From NCBI RefSeq assembly GCF_907165205.1, contig NC_058195.1, forward strand, positions 28,478,936 through 28,542,935: a stretch of 64,000 nt of DNA, read 5' to 3'. Made by a program: the position numbers and the translations under genes. How positions within the stretch are numbered: position 1 is the stretch's first letter; each line of letters starts with the position of its first letter. The DNA is from Coccinella septempunctata. Its lineage: Eukaryota > Arthropoda > Insecta > Coleoptera > Coccinellidae. Positions 53,640 through 63,449 of the stretch are shown here, piece after piece. The notes beneath the pieces are model-generated. The model was not told the origin of the DNA. It saw only the letters and a list, made by a program, of their open reading frames with translations, and ran no database searches.

Positions 53640-54180
53640 CTAGGAATAGAAATGATACAAGTTTGATTATTCATCAGATCAAGGTGATGCCATCAACTTG
53701 AAAGTATATTCAGATGAAGATTTTGCAGGAGATCTGGATAAACGGTATTCAACCACAGGCTATGTTACTTTGATGGCAGGTGCTTCTGTTACTTCGACTT
53801 CACGGTTACAAAAATGTGTTACAAGGTCAACTACTGAAGCTGAATATGTAGCATATATAGCCCAGATTCTGAATAATAGGTCCTTTCGTTTGCATAAAAG
53901 TGTAGCACTTTTCTGCACTCGATTTGATTTACACCAGTGTAGAGGAATTGTAGTTTATCTACACATAATCGAAAGGAGATGTAGATAAACTACACCTCCT
54001 CTACACTGGTGTAAATTCAATCAGCAAACGGATACTAAAATCGAGTGTAGAAAAGTGCTACACTTTTTGTGCAAACGAAAGGACCTTTTGTTTCACCTAC
54101 TTTGTTATTAGCTGATAATCAAAGTGCAATAATTGGCACAAAAAAGAGGAACAGAAAAAGCCTCAAATGAAACCGACTGT
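53640..54180 (+). pseudogene. Copia (Ty1) pol fragment, RNase H, split by a MITE
   Basis: A frame encodes VYSDEDFAGDLDKRYSTTGY, then SRLQKCVTRSTTEAEYVA, the RNase H signature of Ty1/Copia pol. After a 209-bp palindromic insert (53878-54086) the frame resumes with PTLLLADNQSAIIG, the next conserved Copia block. There is no LTR or other Copia sequence nearby, so it is an isolated remnant. Confidence 0.85.
53878..54086. mobile_element. 209-bp palindromic MITE inside the Copia fragment
   Basis: It starts AGGTCCTTTCGTTTGCA and ends with the complement. The two halves are inverted nearly over their full length, with a central loop between GTAGTTTATCTACA and TGTAGATAAACTAC (53949-53993). No coding capacity. 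The flanks do not show a clear duplication, so the superfamily is open. Confidence 0.8.
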
Positions 54181-54233
54181 GAACAGTCAACAAGAAAAAA
54201 GAAAAGTGCTTAAACCACCGATGATTTGGATCA

Positions 54234-54385
54234 TCATCTTGTAGCCGTTATTGCCCACTGCTAGATGTAGACCTCCTCTAAGCTCCCCCATATCTTACGG
54301 TTTTGGGCTGTCTTCATCCAGTTCACAGAAATTGTTTTCACATCGTCTCTCCAGCGTTTCGGTGGTCGGCCTACGCTACGTTTGT
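54234..54385 (-). pseudogene. 3' tail of an RTE-like LINE
   Basis: On the minus strand a frame reads RPPKRWRDDVKTISVNWMKT, then AQNRKIWGSLEEVYI, a stop, and QWAITATR followed by GATGATGAT. The RWRDD...W...A.(D/N)R..W..LEE pattern is the extreme C-terminus of many RTE-type LINE proteins, and (GAT)n is a typical 3' end. Confidence 0.7.
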
Positions 54386-54903
54386 CCTATGGAGAGTAGA
54401 TAGTCCGAGAGCTGGCAGCAAAAATAAACTACCTCATAAGTTACCAAAGGTTTGGATTGGCACTTTGGTTCAACTAAACTTGAAACCATCCGTCTGCCGT
54501 GCGTGAGTGGTCGCCTTATTGGATAAAAAAAAACTTGAAAGATGAGGAAAATCGATTAGAACTTTTCAATTATAAGCCATAAACTTCCTCATAAGTTACC
54601 ACTGTCATTTTTGTGTCAAATTTTCAATCAATATACCACTAATCGAAGTTCAGAAACAAAACATTGGCAGACGGTCGCATTCTCAAGACAGACGGCCTAA
54701 AATTATCACTACCTGAGGTAGGTAATACTCGTAGATTAGTAAAATTTCTCGCGGTATATAACCATGTGTGATTTTTCCTGATTTGAATAATTTCTCTTGA
54801 AATAAGAGATAAACTGTATGTAAACAAGCGCCATCAACTTCTTTACAAGTTACCTCAGTTTTTCTTCTCAGATTGCTAAATTATTTATGATTGTAAGTTA
54901 TGA
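54386..54903. other. Inverted-repeat spacer, last part
   Basis: Three copies of a CTCATAAGTTACC-like motif (54434, 54588, and a weaker one near 54843) in AT-rich DNA. No gene seen. Confidence 0.4.
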
Positions 54904-55506
54904 GGGCGAATGGAAAAATCTTTGGCCTACGAACAGATGACTTCTATTCTATGAATATGTAAAACATCTGGTATAATTTTTGGGGAGTTCCAAAATGATT
55001 GTCACGGCGGGATGACTACTTTTCCCCGCGTCCTGGTTTGGAACTCAAAAATATAGTTTGAAAGAGTCTTTTTGAAAATATTTGTGTGAAAGTTCTAAAG
55101 TGATTGTGTAGATGTTGATAGAATTGTGACTGTCAAGATCCCCCCATTTGGGTAATTTTAAAAGGATTGTTTAACGTGTAGAGGAACGCAGTTTCCTGGC
55201 ACAGTTAAGAGGTAGAGTCTCAATTGATATTTGTTTGATGTGTGGATGGAATTCGACCTAGCACATAGTAAAGGATAAAGCAAGCAAGCAAGTATAATTT
55301 TTTGAAACAACAACATAAACATAGAAATCGTCAAGTAAAAATTTCAAGTAGAAAATGAGCAATTTGAAATGACCTAATTATGTTTTGTGGATGTTGTTCG
55401 GAAAACAGTGGCCAAAATACAGAAAATTTCAGCAGAAATAAAAGATACATTGAAAATCTGAATATCTATCAAAAAATAAATAAATAATTGTTATCTAATA
55501 AGAAGT
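54904..55506 (-). repeat. Right arm of the 603-bp inverted repeat
   Basis: Reverse complement of 52515-53117, the same length. It abuts, without a gap, a truncated Gypsy-A LTR. Confidence 0.92.
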
Positions 55507-56292
55507 TTTGTTGGTTTTGTTCAAGTAGAAACGGAATATCGGGAAATAGGTAGTTAAGGAGAACGGAAATAATTCGAAGTTAAAGTCAGTTTATCGGAAG
55601 TCAGTAAAGTAACATTCGAGGAGTGATCGTTAATTTTCTTGATTCGTAGTAAGACCAGATATAAACTTGTGTTGAAATTTTTAGATAGGGAAACTTAAAG
55701 CGAAAAACGTTTGCGACGGAAAAGTGCGGGAAGTTCGGTTGAGTGTAAAGAATTCGCCGATAAGTGCGGGTAAAGTCTAGTGTCGAAAAGTTTTCATCGG
55801 CAGCGTCAGACAAACAGCAGTCGCAGAAAAAGGTAGAAAGTTCCAATTTTTATTCGTCCAGAGTCTTGAAAGCTCCTCTAAAATTCATTGATAAAGTATT
55901 GATTTATTATTGAGCGCTAAGTTGGGAAGTTGAATTTTAACCCAAGATTTTGGTTATGAAAGTATGTTTTATTGTTTTGCGCTTAATTGCATGTGTTTAA
56001 GAAATTGAAGATTTTTGTTGGTCGTCTTCGACCAAGTACGTATTTGTAGAGAAGTTCCAATTTTATTTTGCCAATAGATTTATTTGTTAAAGTTTTTCAT
56101 GACTTTCATTTAAACATCTCCCCAGAAAAACATATCAACTTCAAGACCTGTCCTTCGTGCGACGGGCCAGATCCACATTTTTTCCCCTTTCGAGGGCCTT
56201 CTTATTGTGTATTTAACATCTAAAAATAATCACCCCATGACCAGTGGAAAGCCGTTCTTCCATTGATCAAAATAAGGGGGTGCATTATTACA
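55507..56292 (+). repeat. Truncated LTR of Gypsy-A copy B
   Basis: Reverse-complement match to about 498-1280 of the other copy, ending TGCATTATTACA. The first ~850 bases of the LTR are missing. Confidence 0.9.
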
Positions 56293-56293
56293 C

Positions 56294-56311
56294 TGGTGAC
56301 AGCGGTGGGAT
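56294..56311 (+). promoter_or_regulatory. Primer binding site of Gypsy-A copy B
   Basis: TGGTGACAGCGGTGGGAT, identical to that of the full copy and likewise one base after the LTR. Confidence 0.85.
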
Positions 56312-58192
56312 TTAAGTTGATTTTTCTGGGGTAGAATACCAAAATTGTTTTGTTTGAGAAGTTGATTTTCAAAGTTTTAGTTGTTCTGGAGTGAGTCGAG
56401 ATAAAATCCAATAATTCAATCGGAGCCATTGTAGAAGTATTGAGAGAATTTTGTTTTAAGAATTTTGTGGTTGACTAAGGGTTGATTGATGGATTAAGTT
56501 TCGATTATATCAATGAATTTGAGGACTTTCGGATGAAGGAACTCTGAGTTATTTCTATTGCCAAGGATAATTTCATTTTGCGTCGATTTTGTTTATTTCA
56601 AGAGAATAATCGAGTTAATTTGTGAAAAGTGACAAGTAGAGTTGTGAACAGAAATTTTTGTTTTCGTTAAAGTCTAGCTGCCGTGATATTAGAGAAAGCT
56701 GAGTAGAGTTGGAAAAAGTTTGTTATTTACTCTTCGTTGTGGTGGATCAGAATTTTATTTCAAAAATCGGATAAGTTATCAAGTTTTTTAATCGGTAGAT
56801 AGTTGGAAAATTTTATTCGTGAAGAACATTGATGTTCAATAATTTGTGGAAGATTTAATTGATCGATGGATGGAAACGTTAAGAAAAATTGATAAAGTAG
56901 TTGATCAGTATTGAAGATCTGAATTTAATTTTTCGCGATAATTTTATTGTTTTGAGGGTGCATTCTTGGCTGATGGTGAAAGATATTTTTTTTTTATTGT
57001 TTTCAGGTTAATTATTTTTTTTTGAAGTGTATACTACTGTGTGTTTTGAAATTTTTTATTTTGCAGGAATTTGATGGTTTTGAAGTGAATAATTTTTGAA
57101 TTTTTTTTTGTTGAGTATCAATTACGTAGGATTTTGAACGCAAAGTTGTGTGCGCGGATTTATTGAATTTGGACTTGTAGTTTATCGAAAAATTTTAGAA
57201 GAAAAGTCGCCAATCAAGTTATAATTCTTTGGCGTGTTTAATAATTCATTTTGTGTTTATTGGTAACTAGTCGAATGATCGGTAATTTTGTTACAAAAAG
57301 TGGGTTGGAGAATTAGTTAGTTTCATTCAAATTTTTTTTTCTTGCGAATTTAGAGAATTTAGAGAAAGCAGATTAGAAAAAATTGAGACGTTTTTAATGC
57401 TGTTTTATTAGAATTTGAACACGGATTTAAGGGTGAAATCATTTGAATTATTTTTTTTCATCAATTTGGAGGCTAAAATAATTTTGAATTTCGGTCATTT
57501 GAATTTAATTGCTTCAATTAAGTGAAATTTTGAATTTTGGTAATTTCAAGTTAAGTGTCTTGATCAAATAAACGTCAGAATATTTCGGAATTTTAAGTCA
57601 GTTGGATGTAATATTTGGATCGGTTTGATTTACAGAATAATGCGGAAGGTTAGGACAAGATAGGGTTGCAGGTTTTTTTTTCAGGACATTGTTTATTGAA
57701 TTTTATTTTTGCTGTTGAGATATAATTTTTTTTCAGGGCGTTAATTATCATTGGGATCACAGTTGCGTTCAGGATAATATTTTTTTTGGTGATATAATTT
57801 TTTTTTCAGGGCGTTAATTATTTTGGGATCACAGTTGCGTTCAGGATAATATTTTTTTTTGGTGATATAATTTTTCTTTCAGGACGTTAATTATTTTTGG
57901 GATCACCGTTGCGTTCAGGATAATATTTTTTTGGTGATATAATTTGTCTTTTAGGGCGTTTCCATATAAGGTTGATATATTTTGAATAGAGAGAGTATTT
58001 GGCGTTTATAGTTTGATTAATTCTATCGTGTGTGCGCAGTGTATTTTAGATTTTTGAAATAGGGATATTTGATTCATACTTTGAAATATCGTAAACCTGA
58101 TATAATTGTTTGTTTTCCTCGTCTAATTTGCGGAGATCGAAGATAGTTTTCGGATTTAATTGTTATTGAGGTTATTCACAAGGTTTTGAAAA
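56312..58192 (+). other. Gypsy-A copy B leader
   Basis: AT-rich untranslated sequence collinear with 17003-18730, except for the tandem expansion at 57721-57960. No gene. Confidence 0.75.
57721..57960 (+). repeat. ~72-bp tandem repeat in the Gypsy-A copy B leader
   Basis: Three full units and a partial one, starting TATAAT at 57721, 57793, 57866 and about 57937. Each contains TTTTTTTTCAGGGCGTTAATTA and GTTGCGTTCAGGATAATA. The full Gypsy-A copy has a single unit. Each unit holds a pyrimidine run plus CAGG resembling a splice acceptor. Confidence 0.85.
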
Positions 58193-58589
58193 ATGTTGCC
58201 GGCGGCTAGTGCTAGTACTACCACCCCTGCGGTGGCTGAGAAAGATGTTATGAGATTTCCGTTTATGTATTCGTTGGGGATGATTGCGACAACCCTTGAT
58301 GGTTTTTCGGGAAAAGACGCGAAGCGGTACTTCGACAAATTAGAGTTGAGGTCGAAATTGGACGGATGGAGTGAGGAAGAAACCCTTACTCTATTGAAAT
58401 TAAAAGATGTTTCATCATTTTGTACTAGGCTGCGGATTTTAGGCGCGGAATTACTCCGGGAAGATTTGGGCGGAGCATCGCTAGACGAAGAAGCGGGAAT
58501 CAGAAAGAAAAATAAAGATCTGATACTGAACCAATTCAAAACAGGGTTGCGCAAGGATTTAATGAAGGATATGGGGGTAGCGCTATTAA
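58193..58589 (+). pseudogene. gag: Gag fragment of Gypsy-A copy B
   Basis: It starts MLPAASASTTTPAVAEKDVM exactly like the other copy. An in-frame deletion of 53 codons joins LKLK to DVSSFCTRL, removing the middle of the capsid-like domain. It then reads through the point where the other copy is frameshifted (NQFKTGLRKDLMKDMGVAL) and is cut after ALL by a Jockey 5' end at 58590. It serves as a reference for the reading frame of the other gag. Confidence 0.9.
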
Positions 58590-59063
58590 TTCCGAGTCAT
58601 TCCGAGTCATTCGCTTGACAGGAGAAGACGTGCTACAGTGCTCCTAGTGCTATAAAAGAGAAAGCGGACGAGAAAGTCGAAGTGTCACAGTGCCGTAAAA
58701 GTGAAAGCGGAGGTGAAAGTGCCCACTAACAAAGCTACGGAATATTTGATTCCGTCTGTGAAGTTTGTGTAGGTTCTATATTTGCTATCGGAATTTTAAT
58801 TCTTTAAAATTTTCAAAGTTGGTGTTCATCCTAAGTGTCCAGAGGATTTTTTTTCTCGTTGGTACTGCAGAAAACATCAGGTGAGCTCATTTTTCGTATC
58901 TTTCTTTCTGATTTTTCTCATAGCGTAGAGAATTTTTGATGAGTCGTTTTGTTTTTATGCATGAGATACATTTTTCTTTTTTGTCTTGAAAAATTTTATT
59001 TCCAATTTCTTTGAGTAACAAAGTAATTATTAATCAGATTTTAAAATGTCTGACCATTCGGAC
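58590..59063 (+). mobile_element. Jockey-type LINE, 5' UTR and ORF1 start
   Basis: It begins with a duplicated TTCCGAGTCA-like block, is untranslated to 59045, then ATG at 59046 encodes MSDHSD before the Mag-like element interrupts it at 59064. ORF1 continues beyond that element at about 63450. It inserted into the gag of Gypsy-A copy B. The Jockey label comes from the zinc knuckles in the downstream part. Confidence 0.6.
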
Positions 59064-59214
59064 TGTTACATTTTTAATAAGGAAGGATGTGAATGATGCA
59101 AGATCTAGATGGGAACTGTCTATTCACAATCAAGTACAATATATATGACAGACGACCTCCAGTGGCGGCTCGTCAACAATACAATACACCAGTAATGAAC
59201 TATGATATGTGACA
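59064..59214 (-). repeat. 3' LTR of the Mag-like element
   Basis: In sense TGTCACATATCATAG...AATGTAACA, about 151 bp; short LTRs suit the Mag group. No second copy is available to confirm the outer edge. Confidence 0.6.
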
Positions 59215-59240
59215 TCTCCTTTTTTTTTTTTTTTTTTTTT
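59215..59240 (-). promoter_or_regulatory. Polypurine tract of the Mag-like element
   Basis: In sense a run of about 20 A followed by GGAGA directly before TGTCAC. Confidence 0.7.
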
Positions 59241-59344
59241 AAAGAATTTACCTAACTAAACAAAAGTTCCTATAATATATACAACATATTTTTTGCATAA
59301 CACTGTAAAAGTCCCTTAAAAAATATTATACAGTACAAATACCT

Positions 59345-59788
59345 TTAAATGAATCCGAATCTTTCGGGCTTTCTTACAACCCTACCTGAAGATGTTGATG
59401 GTACTACATTGTAAACCTCTTCAGGCTCATATAATTTACTTAAATTAAAATCACTTATTTCCGCTTCTTCCGCTTTTACTAGTTCTGTTTCAGGTTCTGA
59501 CAAACCTTCTATAAACCTCCTATTTCTAAATATTTGATTTCCATTTTCTTTTTCTATAACATAAGAACGTTCTCGAGGTATATCAATTATTTTGCCAACT
59601 TTCCAATTAGAACCCGAATAATCTTGATATCTGACTCTATTATTCTTTTTTTAATGGTTTTAAATTTTTATGACTACGATTGTAATAATATTTCTCTCTA
59701 GTTTTTCTTGATGACAACGTTTTATTATAATTTTGAAAATTTACATTTTGGGGTCTAAGTGCCTCAGCAGTGGTAGGTAGTATATCTC
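59345..59788 (-). pseudogene. Mag-like pol, C-terminal tail in shifted frames
   Basis: After a frameshift near 59800, the integrase tail continues: MFSRNLRDILPTTAEALRPQ, then VRYQDYSGSNWKVGKIIDIP and RRFIEGLSEPETE, ending VVRKPERFGFI at a stop at 59345. W..G.I.......Y.VE...G....R.. is the usual GPF-like tail of this clade. A second slip occurs in the A/T run near 59645. Confidence 0.8.
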
Positions 59789-61093
59789 TTAAATTTCTAG
59801 AAAACATAAGCTGTTAAGCTGTACCGGAGAAAAACCACACTCCAAGGGCGTGTTTCTGTATAAAAGCAAAACCAACTCTATGTCTTTATCCTCCTCTCTG
59901 GCCTTTCTGAGTAATTTTTTGATGGTTTGTTTTGTTCTCTCGACCATTCCATTAGACTGCGGATATTGTGCACTAGTGAATATATGTTTAAAACCCCACT
60001 TTTTTGAAAAATTGTTAAAAGCTAAGGAAGAAAATTGAGGTCCCCCATCTGAAATTATAACTGCTGGAATGCCAAATGTGCCGAATAATGTTTTCAAAAT
60101 ATTTACAACACTAACAGAATGAGCATTCTGCTCCAATTTTATCAACTCAACCCACTTTGTATAATAATCTACAACTAACAAGAACATTTGAGACCCTAAA
60201 TACAGTATGTCTATACCTAATTTGTTCCATGGAATTTCAGGTATTTCATGATGTTTCAATTCCTCCTTTTGATTATTTACTCTATATTTATTGCATATTC
60301 CACAATTAGATACAGTTTTTTCCAGTTCTGAAATCATTCCTGGCCAGAAAAAAGATTGATTGGCTCTATTTTTACATTTTACAATTCCAAAATGACCATA
60401 ATGAATACTATCAATAATCTTAGACCTTAACCCTTTAGGCACAATAATTTTATTTCCTTTGAATAAAAGACCATTGCTTTCAACAATCTCATTCCTAAAT
60501 CTATAATAATCCCTTAACATATCAGGAACTTTTTTAATAGTATTAGGCCAACCATTTTTAATATATTTACTCAATAAACACATTTCTGAATCTTCATTTG
60601 AAAGTTTCAACAATTCTCTAAACTTCTCATCGCTAAATTTACTATTATTTTCTATCACACATACTTCTAAACCATCATCAAGTGGTATTGAATTTTCATT
60701 ATTCTTAATGTATGCTCTGGACAAAGCATCAGATAAGAATAAGTCTTTACCTGGCTTATAAATCAATTCAAAATCAAATTTTTGTAACTGAAGTACCATA
60801 CGCTGTAATCGTGCAGGACATTCTAATAAAGGTTTTTTAAAAATTCCTATCAAAGGACGGTGATCAGTTTCCACAGAAAAGGGGCGCCCATACACAAATT
60901 CATAAAATTTTTGACAGCCAAAAAGAACTGCTGCCAGTTCCTTTTCAATCTGTGCCCACCTTTTCTGAGTTTCAGTTAAAGCTTGCGAAGCAAAAGCACA
61001 AGGTAGACCATTCTGTAGTAAACAAGCACCAATTCCATCTTTGGAGGCATCAACAGAAATAACAACTGGCTTGTTTAAGTCATAATATTGCAA
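59789..61093 (-). CDS. pol: Mag-like RNase H and integrase
   Basis: 434 codons. RNase H first (VVISVDASKDGIGACLLQ, SVETDHRPLIGIF, DALSRAY). Then an HHCC motif (HYGHFGIVKCKNRANQ ... CGICNKY) and the integrase DDE core (WNKLGIDILYL, VIISDGGPQFSSLAF, QSNGMVERTKQTIKKLL). It is in the same frame as the RT block, separated from it only by one TAA codon at 61190-61192 and 32 open codons. The listed start is therefore not a real start. Confidence 0.92.
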   Translation of the reverse strand: MQYYDLNKPVVISVDASKDGIGACLLQNGLPCAFASQALTETQKRWAQIEKELAAVLFGCQKFYEFVYGRPFSVETDHRPLIGIFKKPLLECPARLQRMVLQLQKFDFELIYKPGKDLFLSDALSRAYIKNNENSIPLDDGLEVCVIENNSKFSDEKFRELLKLSNEDSEMCLLSKYIKNGWPNTIKKVPDMLRDYYRFRNEIVESNGLLFKGNKIIVPKGLRSKIIDSIHYGHFGIVKCKNRANQSFFWPGMISELEKTVSNCGICNKYRVNNQKEELKHHEIPEIPWNKLGIDILYLGSQMFLLVVDYYTKWVELIKLEQNAHSVSVVNILKTLFGTFGIPAVIISDGGPQFSSLAFNNFSKKWGFKHIFTSAQYPQSNGMVERTKQTIKKLLRKAREEDKDIELVLLLYRNTPLECGFSPVQLNSLCFLEI

Positions 61094-61189
61094 AACCGGG
61101 GCTTCAGTTAATTTTCTTTTTAAATTTTGGAAGGATTCCGTATGCTGATCAGTCCAAACAAATAAATTATTCTTTTTTATGAGCTCCCT

Positions 61190-62272
61190 TTATGGTGAAT
61201 TTAAATTTGACAAATTTGGTATAAAACGACCGACATACGTAATCATCCCCAAAAACCTTTGTAATTCTTTTTTGCTTGTAGGTATTGTCATATTTTTTAT
61301 AGCTTCAATCTTATCTAACCCTGGATAATATCCTTCAGATGTTATTTTGTGACCCATAAAAGATATTTCCGACATTAAAATCTTACATTTATTTTTATTG
61401 AAAGTGACATTATTTTTTCTTGCTATGTCTAAAACCTTTCTCAATCGTAAATTATGTTCATCCAGTGTCTCACCCCATACAATAATATCATCTAAATATA
61501 TCTCAACTCCATCCATGTCAAAAATATTTTTGAAATGTTTATGAAAAACCTCCGGAGCTGATTTTATACCAAAAGGCATTCTCAAAAAACAATATCGCCC
61601 ATATGGCGTACCAAATGTGCATAATTTGGCACTAGCATCATCAAGTTTAATTTGCCAAAAACCACTTGTGGCATCTAATTTACTAAAATATTTAGCTCCT
61701 GTTAATTTTGATACAATTTGATCAAGAGTAGGTAATTGAAAATGTTCTCTTTTAATGGCCAAATTTAAATCACGTGGATCCAAACAAACACGAAGAGATC
61801 CATCATTTTTTCGTAATACAACCAATGAATTGACCCAATCTGTTGGCTCATTGATTTTTTTAATAATTTTCTTTTCTTCCAAATCAATCAAAGTTTTCTT
61901 AAAGTCATCTATCAATGGGATGGGTATTCTACGAGTAGGGCGAACCACTGGCTGAACATTGTTATTCAGTTCTATATGGTATTTTACATTTAAACATCCT
62001 AAGCCTGAAAATCTATCGCGATATCTATCCATAATAGCAACACTGCTTTCTTTGAATGGGTATTCTATCATACCTCTTTCATTTTGATCGATTTTATCGT
62101 TTGAATCAATTAGTTTTATTAAATTTAACTTTTGGTATGCTTCTAGACCAAGTATACACTCTAAACTGGAATCCACTACAAAAAATTCCAATAAGGCAGT
62201 AACATTTTTATATCTACAATTCAAAAAACATTTGCCAATAACAGGAAGAAAATCATTAGTATATGACTTCAA
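61190..62272 (-). CDS. pol: Mag-like protease end and reverse transcriptase
   Basis: 360 codons. It starts in the protease C-terminal half (LECILGLEAYQKLNLI), then the RT: DWVNSLVVLRKNDGSLRVCL, FSKLDATSGFWQI, LRMPFGIKSAPEVF, catalytic VEIYLDDIIVW and KCKILMSEISFMGH. It ends at a TAA that replaces a sense codon; the frame is otherwise continuous into RNase H. The upstream edge is a frame change that splits the protease, so this is damage and not a programmed site. Confidence 0.92.
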   Translation of the reverse strand: MKSYTNDFLPVIGKCFLNCRYKNVTALLEFFVVDSSLECILGLEAYQKLNLIKLIDSNDKIDQNERGMIEYPFKESSVAIMDRYRDRFSGLGCLNVKYHIELNNNVQPVVRPTRRIPIPLIDDFKKTLIDLEEKKIIKKINEPTDWVNSLVVLRKNDGSLRVCLDPRDLNLAIKREHFQLPTLDQIVSKLTGAKYFSKLDATSGFWQIKLDDASAKLCTFGTPYGRYCFLRMPFGIKSAPEVFHKHFKNIFDMDGVEIYLDDIIVWGETLDEHNLRLRKVLDIARKNNVTFNKNKCKILMSEISFMGHKITSEGYYPGLDKIEAIKNMTIPTSKKELQRFLGMITYVGRFIPNLSNLNSP

Positions 62273-62274
62273 TT

Positions 62275-63366
62275 TTATGTCATTATTAAATTATTTTCCT
62301 TTAAATTTTTCATTTTACTCATTGATATTAAATTCGCTTGGGCTCCCGTGTCCAATTTAAAACAGACAGTTACCTTGTTATTCAAGAGTAAAGACGTATA
62401 CCATGAATTATTTCTTGAGTATGTTTGATCAACACTGTACACATAAACAGGCTTGTTGTCAATTTCCTCGCAATTCTTTTCCATATTAACACCATTCACT
62501 TTTCTTTTATTACACATTTTCGCAAAATGATTGTATAACCCACAAACTTCACATTTTCGTCTATATGCCGGACAGCAATACTTCTCGTGTTTACTTCCGC
62601 ACTTGTAACAACAATCTTGACCTTGAAAATTTGTTCGACGGTTCGATTTTGAATTGAAGTGGGCCGAAGTAGTTCCCTGTTGATTACTCGTCCCTTTTTG
62701 TGACTGCGCGTGACTCTGTTGATAGGCCATTTCTTTCTTCGAGAAGGAGCGTAAGGATTTTCCATGCTGTGGATGGACACCATTTTGACTTTTATAGAGA
62801 GAATTTATTGGAACAGTAGAACCTGCCTTCGAAATTAAACTTGACTGCTTTCTTGAACTTTCAACAGATAAGCACAATTGGATAGCTTCTTCTAATGTTT
62901 TTTGATCGTCCTGCAGTAATCTCTCTCTTAAATTTTGACTTTGTAAGCCACATGTTAATATGTCTTTGATAAGACTTTCCTTCAAATCGCCGAATTCACA
63001 AGACTTAGCTTTATTTTTAAGATCAGTGGCAAACTGTTCAATCGTTTCTCCTTCTAATTGTTTTCGAGTAAAAAATTTAAATCTTTCATAGGACAAATTC
63101 TTTTTCGGCATGAAGTGAGACTCGAACTGATTAATTACCGTGGATAATTTTTCACTTTCTTCTTCATTCGCAAAGGTGAATGTATTATATATTGACATAC
63201 CTTCTTCACCAATGTAATGCAATAATTGAGCAATTTGAACTTTCGGGTCCTTTTTACTGACCTCTGAAGCAATCAAATAATTTTCAAATTTTTGACGCCA
63301 TAACCTCCAATTTTCTGACAAATTGCCGGTGAAATTCATGGGTGATATTCCTCTATAGTCTCCCAT
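62275..63366 (-). CDS. gag: Mag-like Gag with N-terminal half of the protease
   Basis: 363 codons from MGDYRGISPMNFTGNLSENW, the characteristic Mag-clade start. The capsid-like domain (WRLWRQKFENYLIASE, LLHYIGEEGMSIYNTF, RFKFFTRKQLEGETIEQF) spans about 10-180. A serine/glutamine-rich linker follows, then zinc knuckles (CYKCGSKHEKYC, CEVCGLYNHFAKMC) about 250-290. The protease active site KLDTGAQANLIS is near residue 340. It ends at a frame change that separates the rest of the protease. Confidence 0.92.
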   Translation of the reverse strand: MGDYRGISPMNFTGNLSENWRLWRQKFENYLIASEVSKKDPKVQIAQLLHYIGEEGMSIYNTFTFANEEESEKLSTVINQFESHFMPKKNLSYERFKFFTRKQLEGETIEQFATDLKNKAKSCEFGDLKESLIKDILTCGLQSQNLRERLLQDDQKTLEEAIQLCLSVESSRKQSSLISKAGSTVPINSLYKSQNGVHPQHGKSLRSFSKKEMAYQQSHAQSQKGTSNQQGTTSAHFNSKSNRRTNFQGQDCCYKCGSKHEKYCCPAYRRKCEVCGLYNHFAKMCNKRKVNGVNMEKNCEEIDNKPVYVYSVDQTYSRNNSWYTSLLLNNKVTVCFKLDTGAQANLISMSKMKNLKENNLIMT

Positions 63367-63449
63367 TTATATTTTGGTTGTAGCACTTTTCTACTTTTAA
63401 TGTTTCTATTATTCTCACTTTTATCTAGTTTTTATAACTAGTTTTTATA

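Larger units (their letters stand above)
55507..58589 (+). mobile_element. Gypsy-A copy B, 5' fragment
   Basis: Second member of the Gypsy-A family, plus orientation: the 3' portion of a 5' LTR (55507-56292), primer binding site, leader and a gag fragment. It is cut at the left by the inverted repeat and at the right by a Jockey insertion. It is more diverged from the 498-20380 copy than that copy's two LTRs are from each other. Confidence 0.9.
59064..63440 (-). mobile_element. Mag-like Ty3/Gypsy element inserted in the Jockey ORF1
   Basis: Minus-strand element with a short 3' LTR (59064-59214), a long A-run polypurine tract, and gag-pol of the Mag/K02A2.6-like type. No 5' LTR was found beyond the gag start at 63366, where Jockey ORF1 sequence begins within about 100 bases, so that end is truncated. 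Confidence 0.82.

Noticed and set aside
52515..55506. Inverted repeat as a classical DNA transposon with long TIRs
   Set aside because: No transposase, no target duplication at the outer edges, and the spacer is a mixture of retroelement pieces.
62272..62300. Frame change between Mag-like gag and pol as a programmed frameshift
   Set aside because: It splits the protease domain between the DTG motif and the LGLEAY block, so it is better explained as damage.
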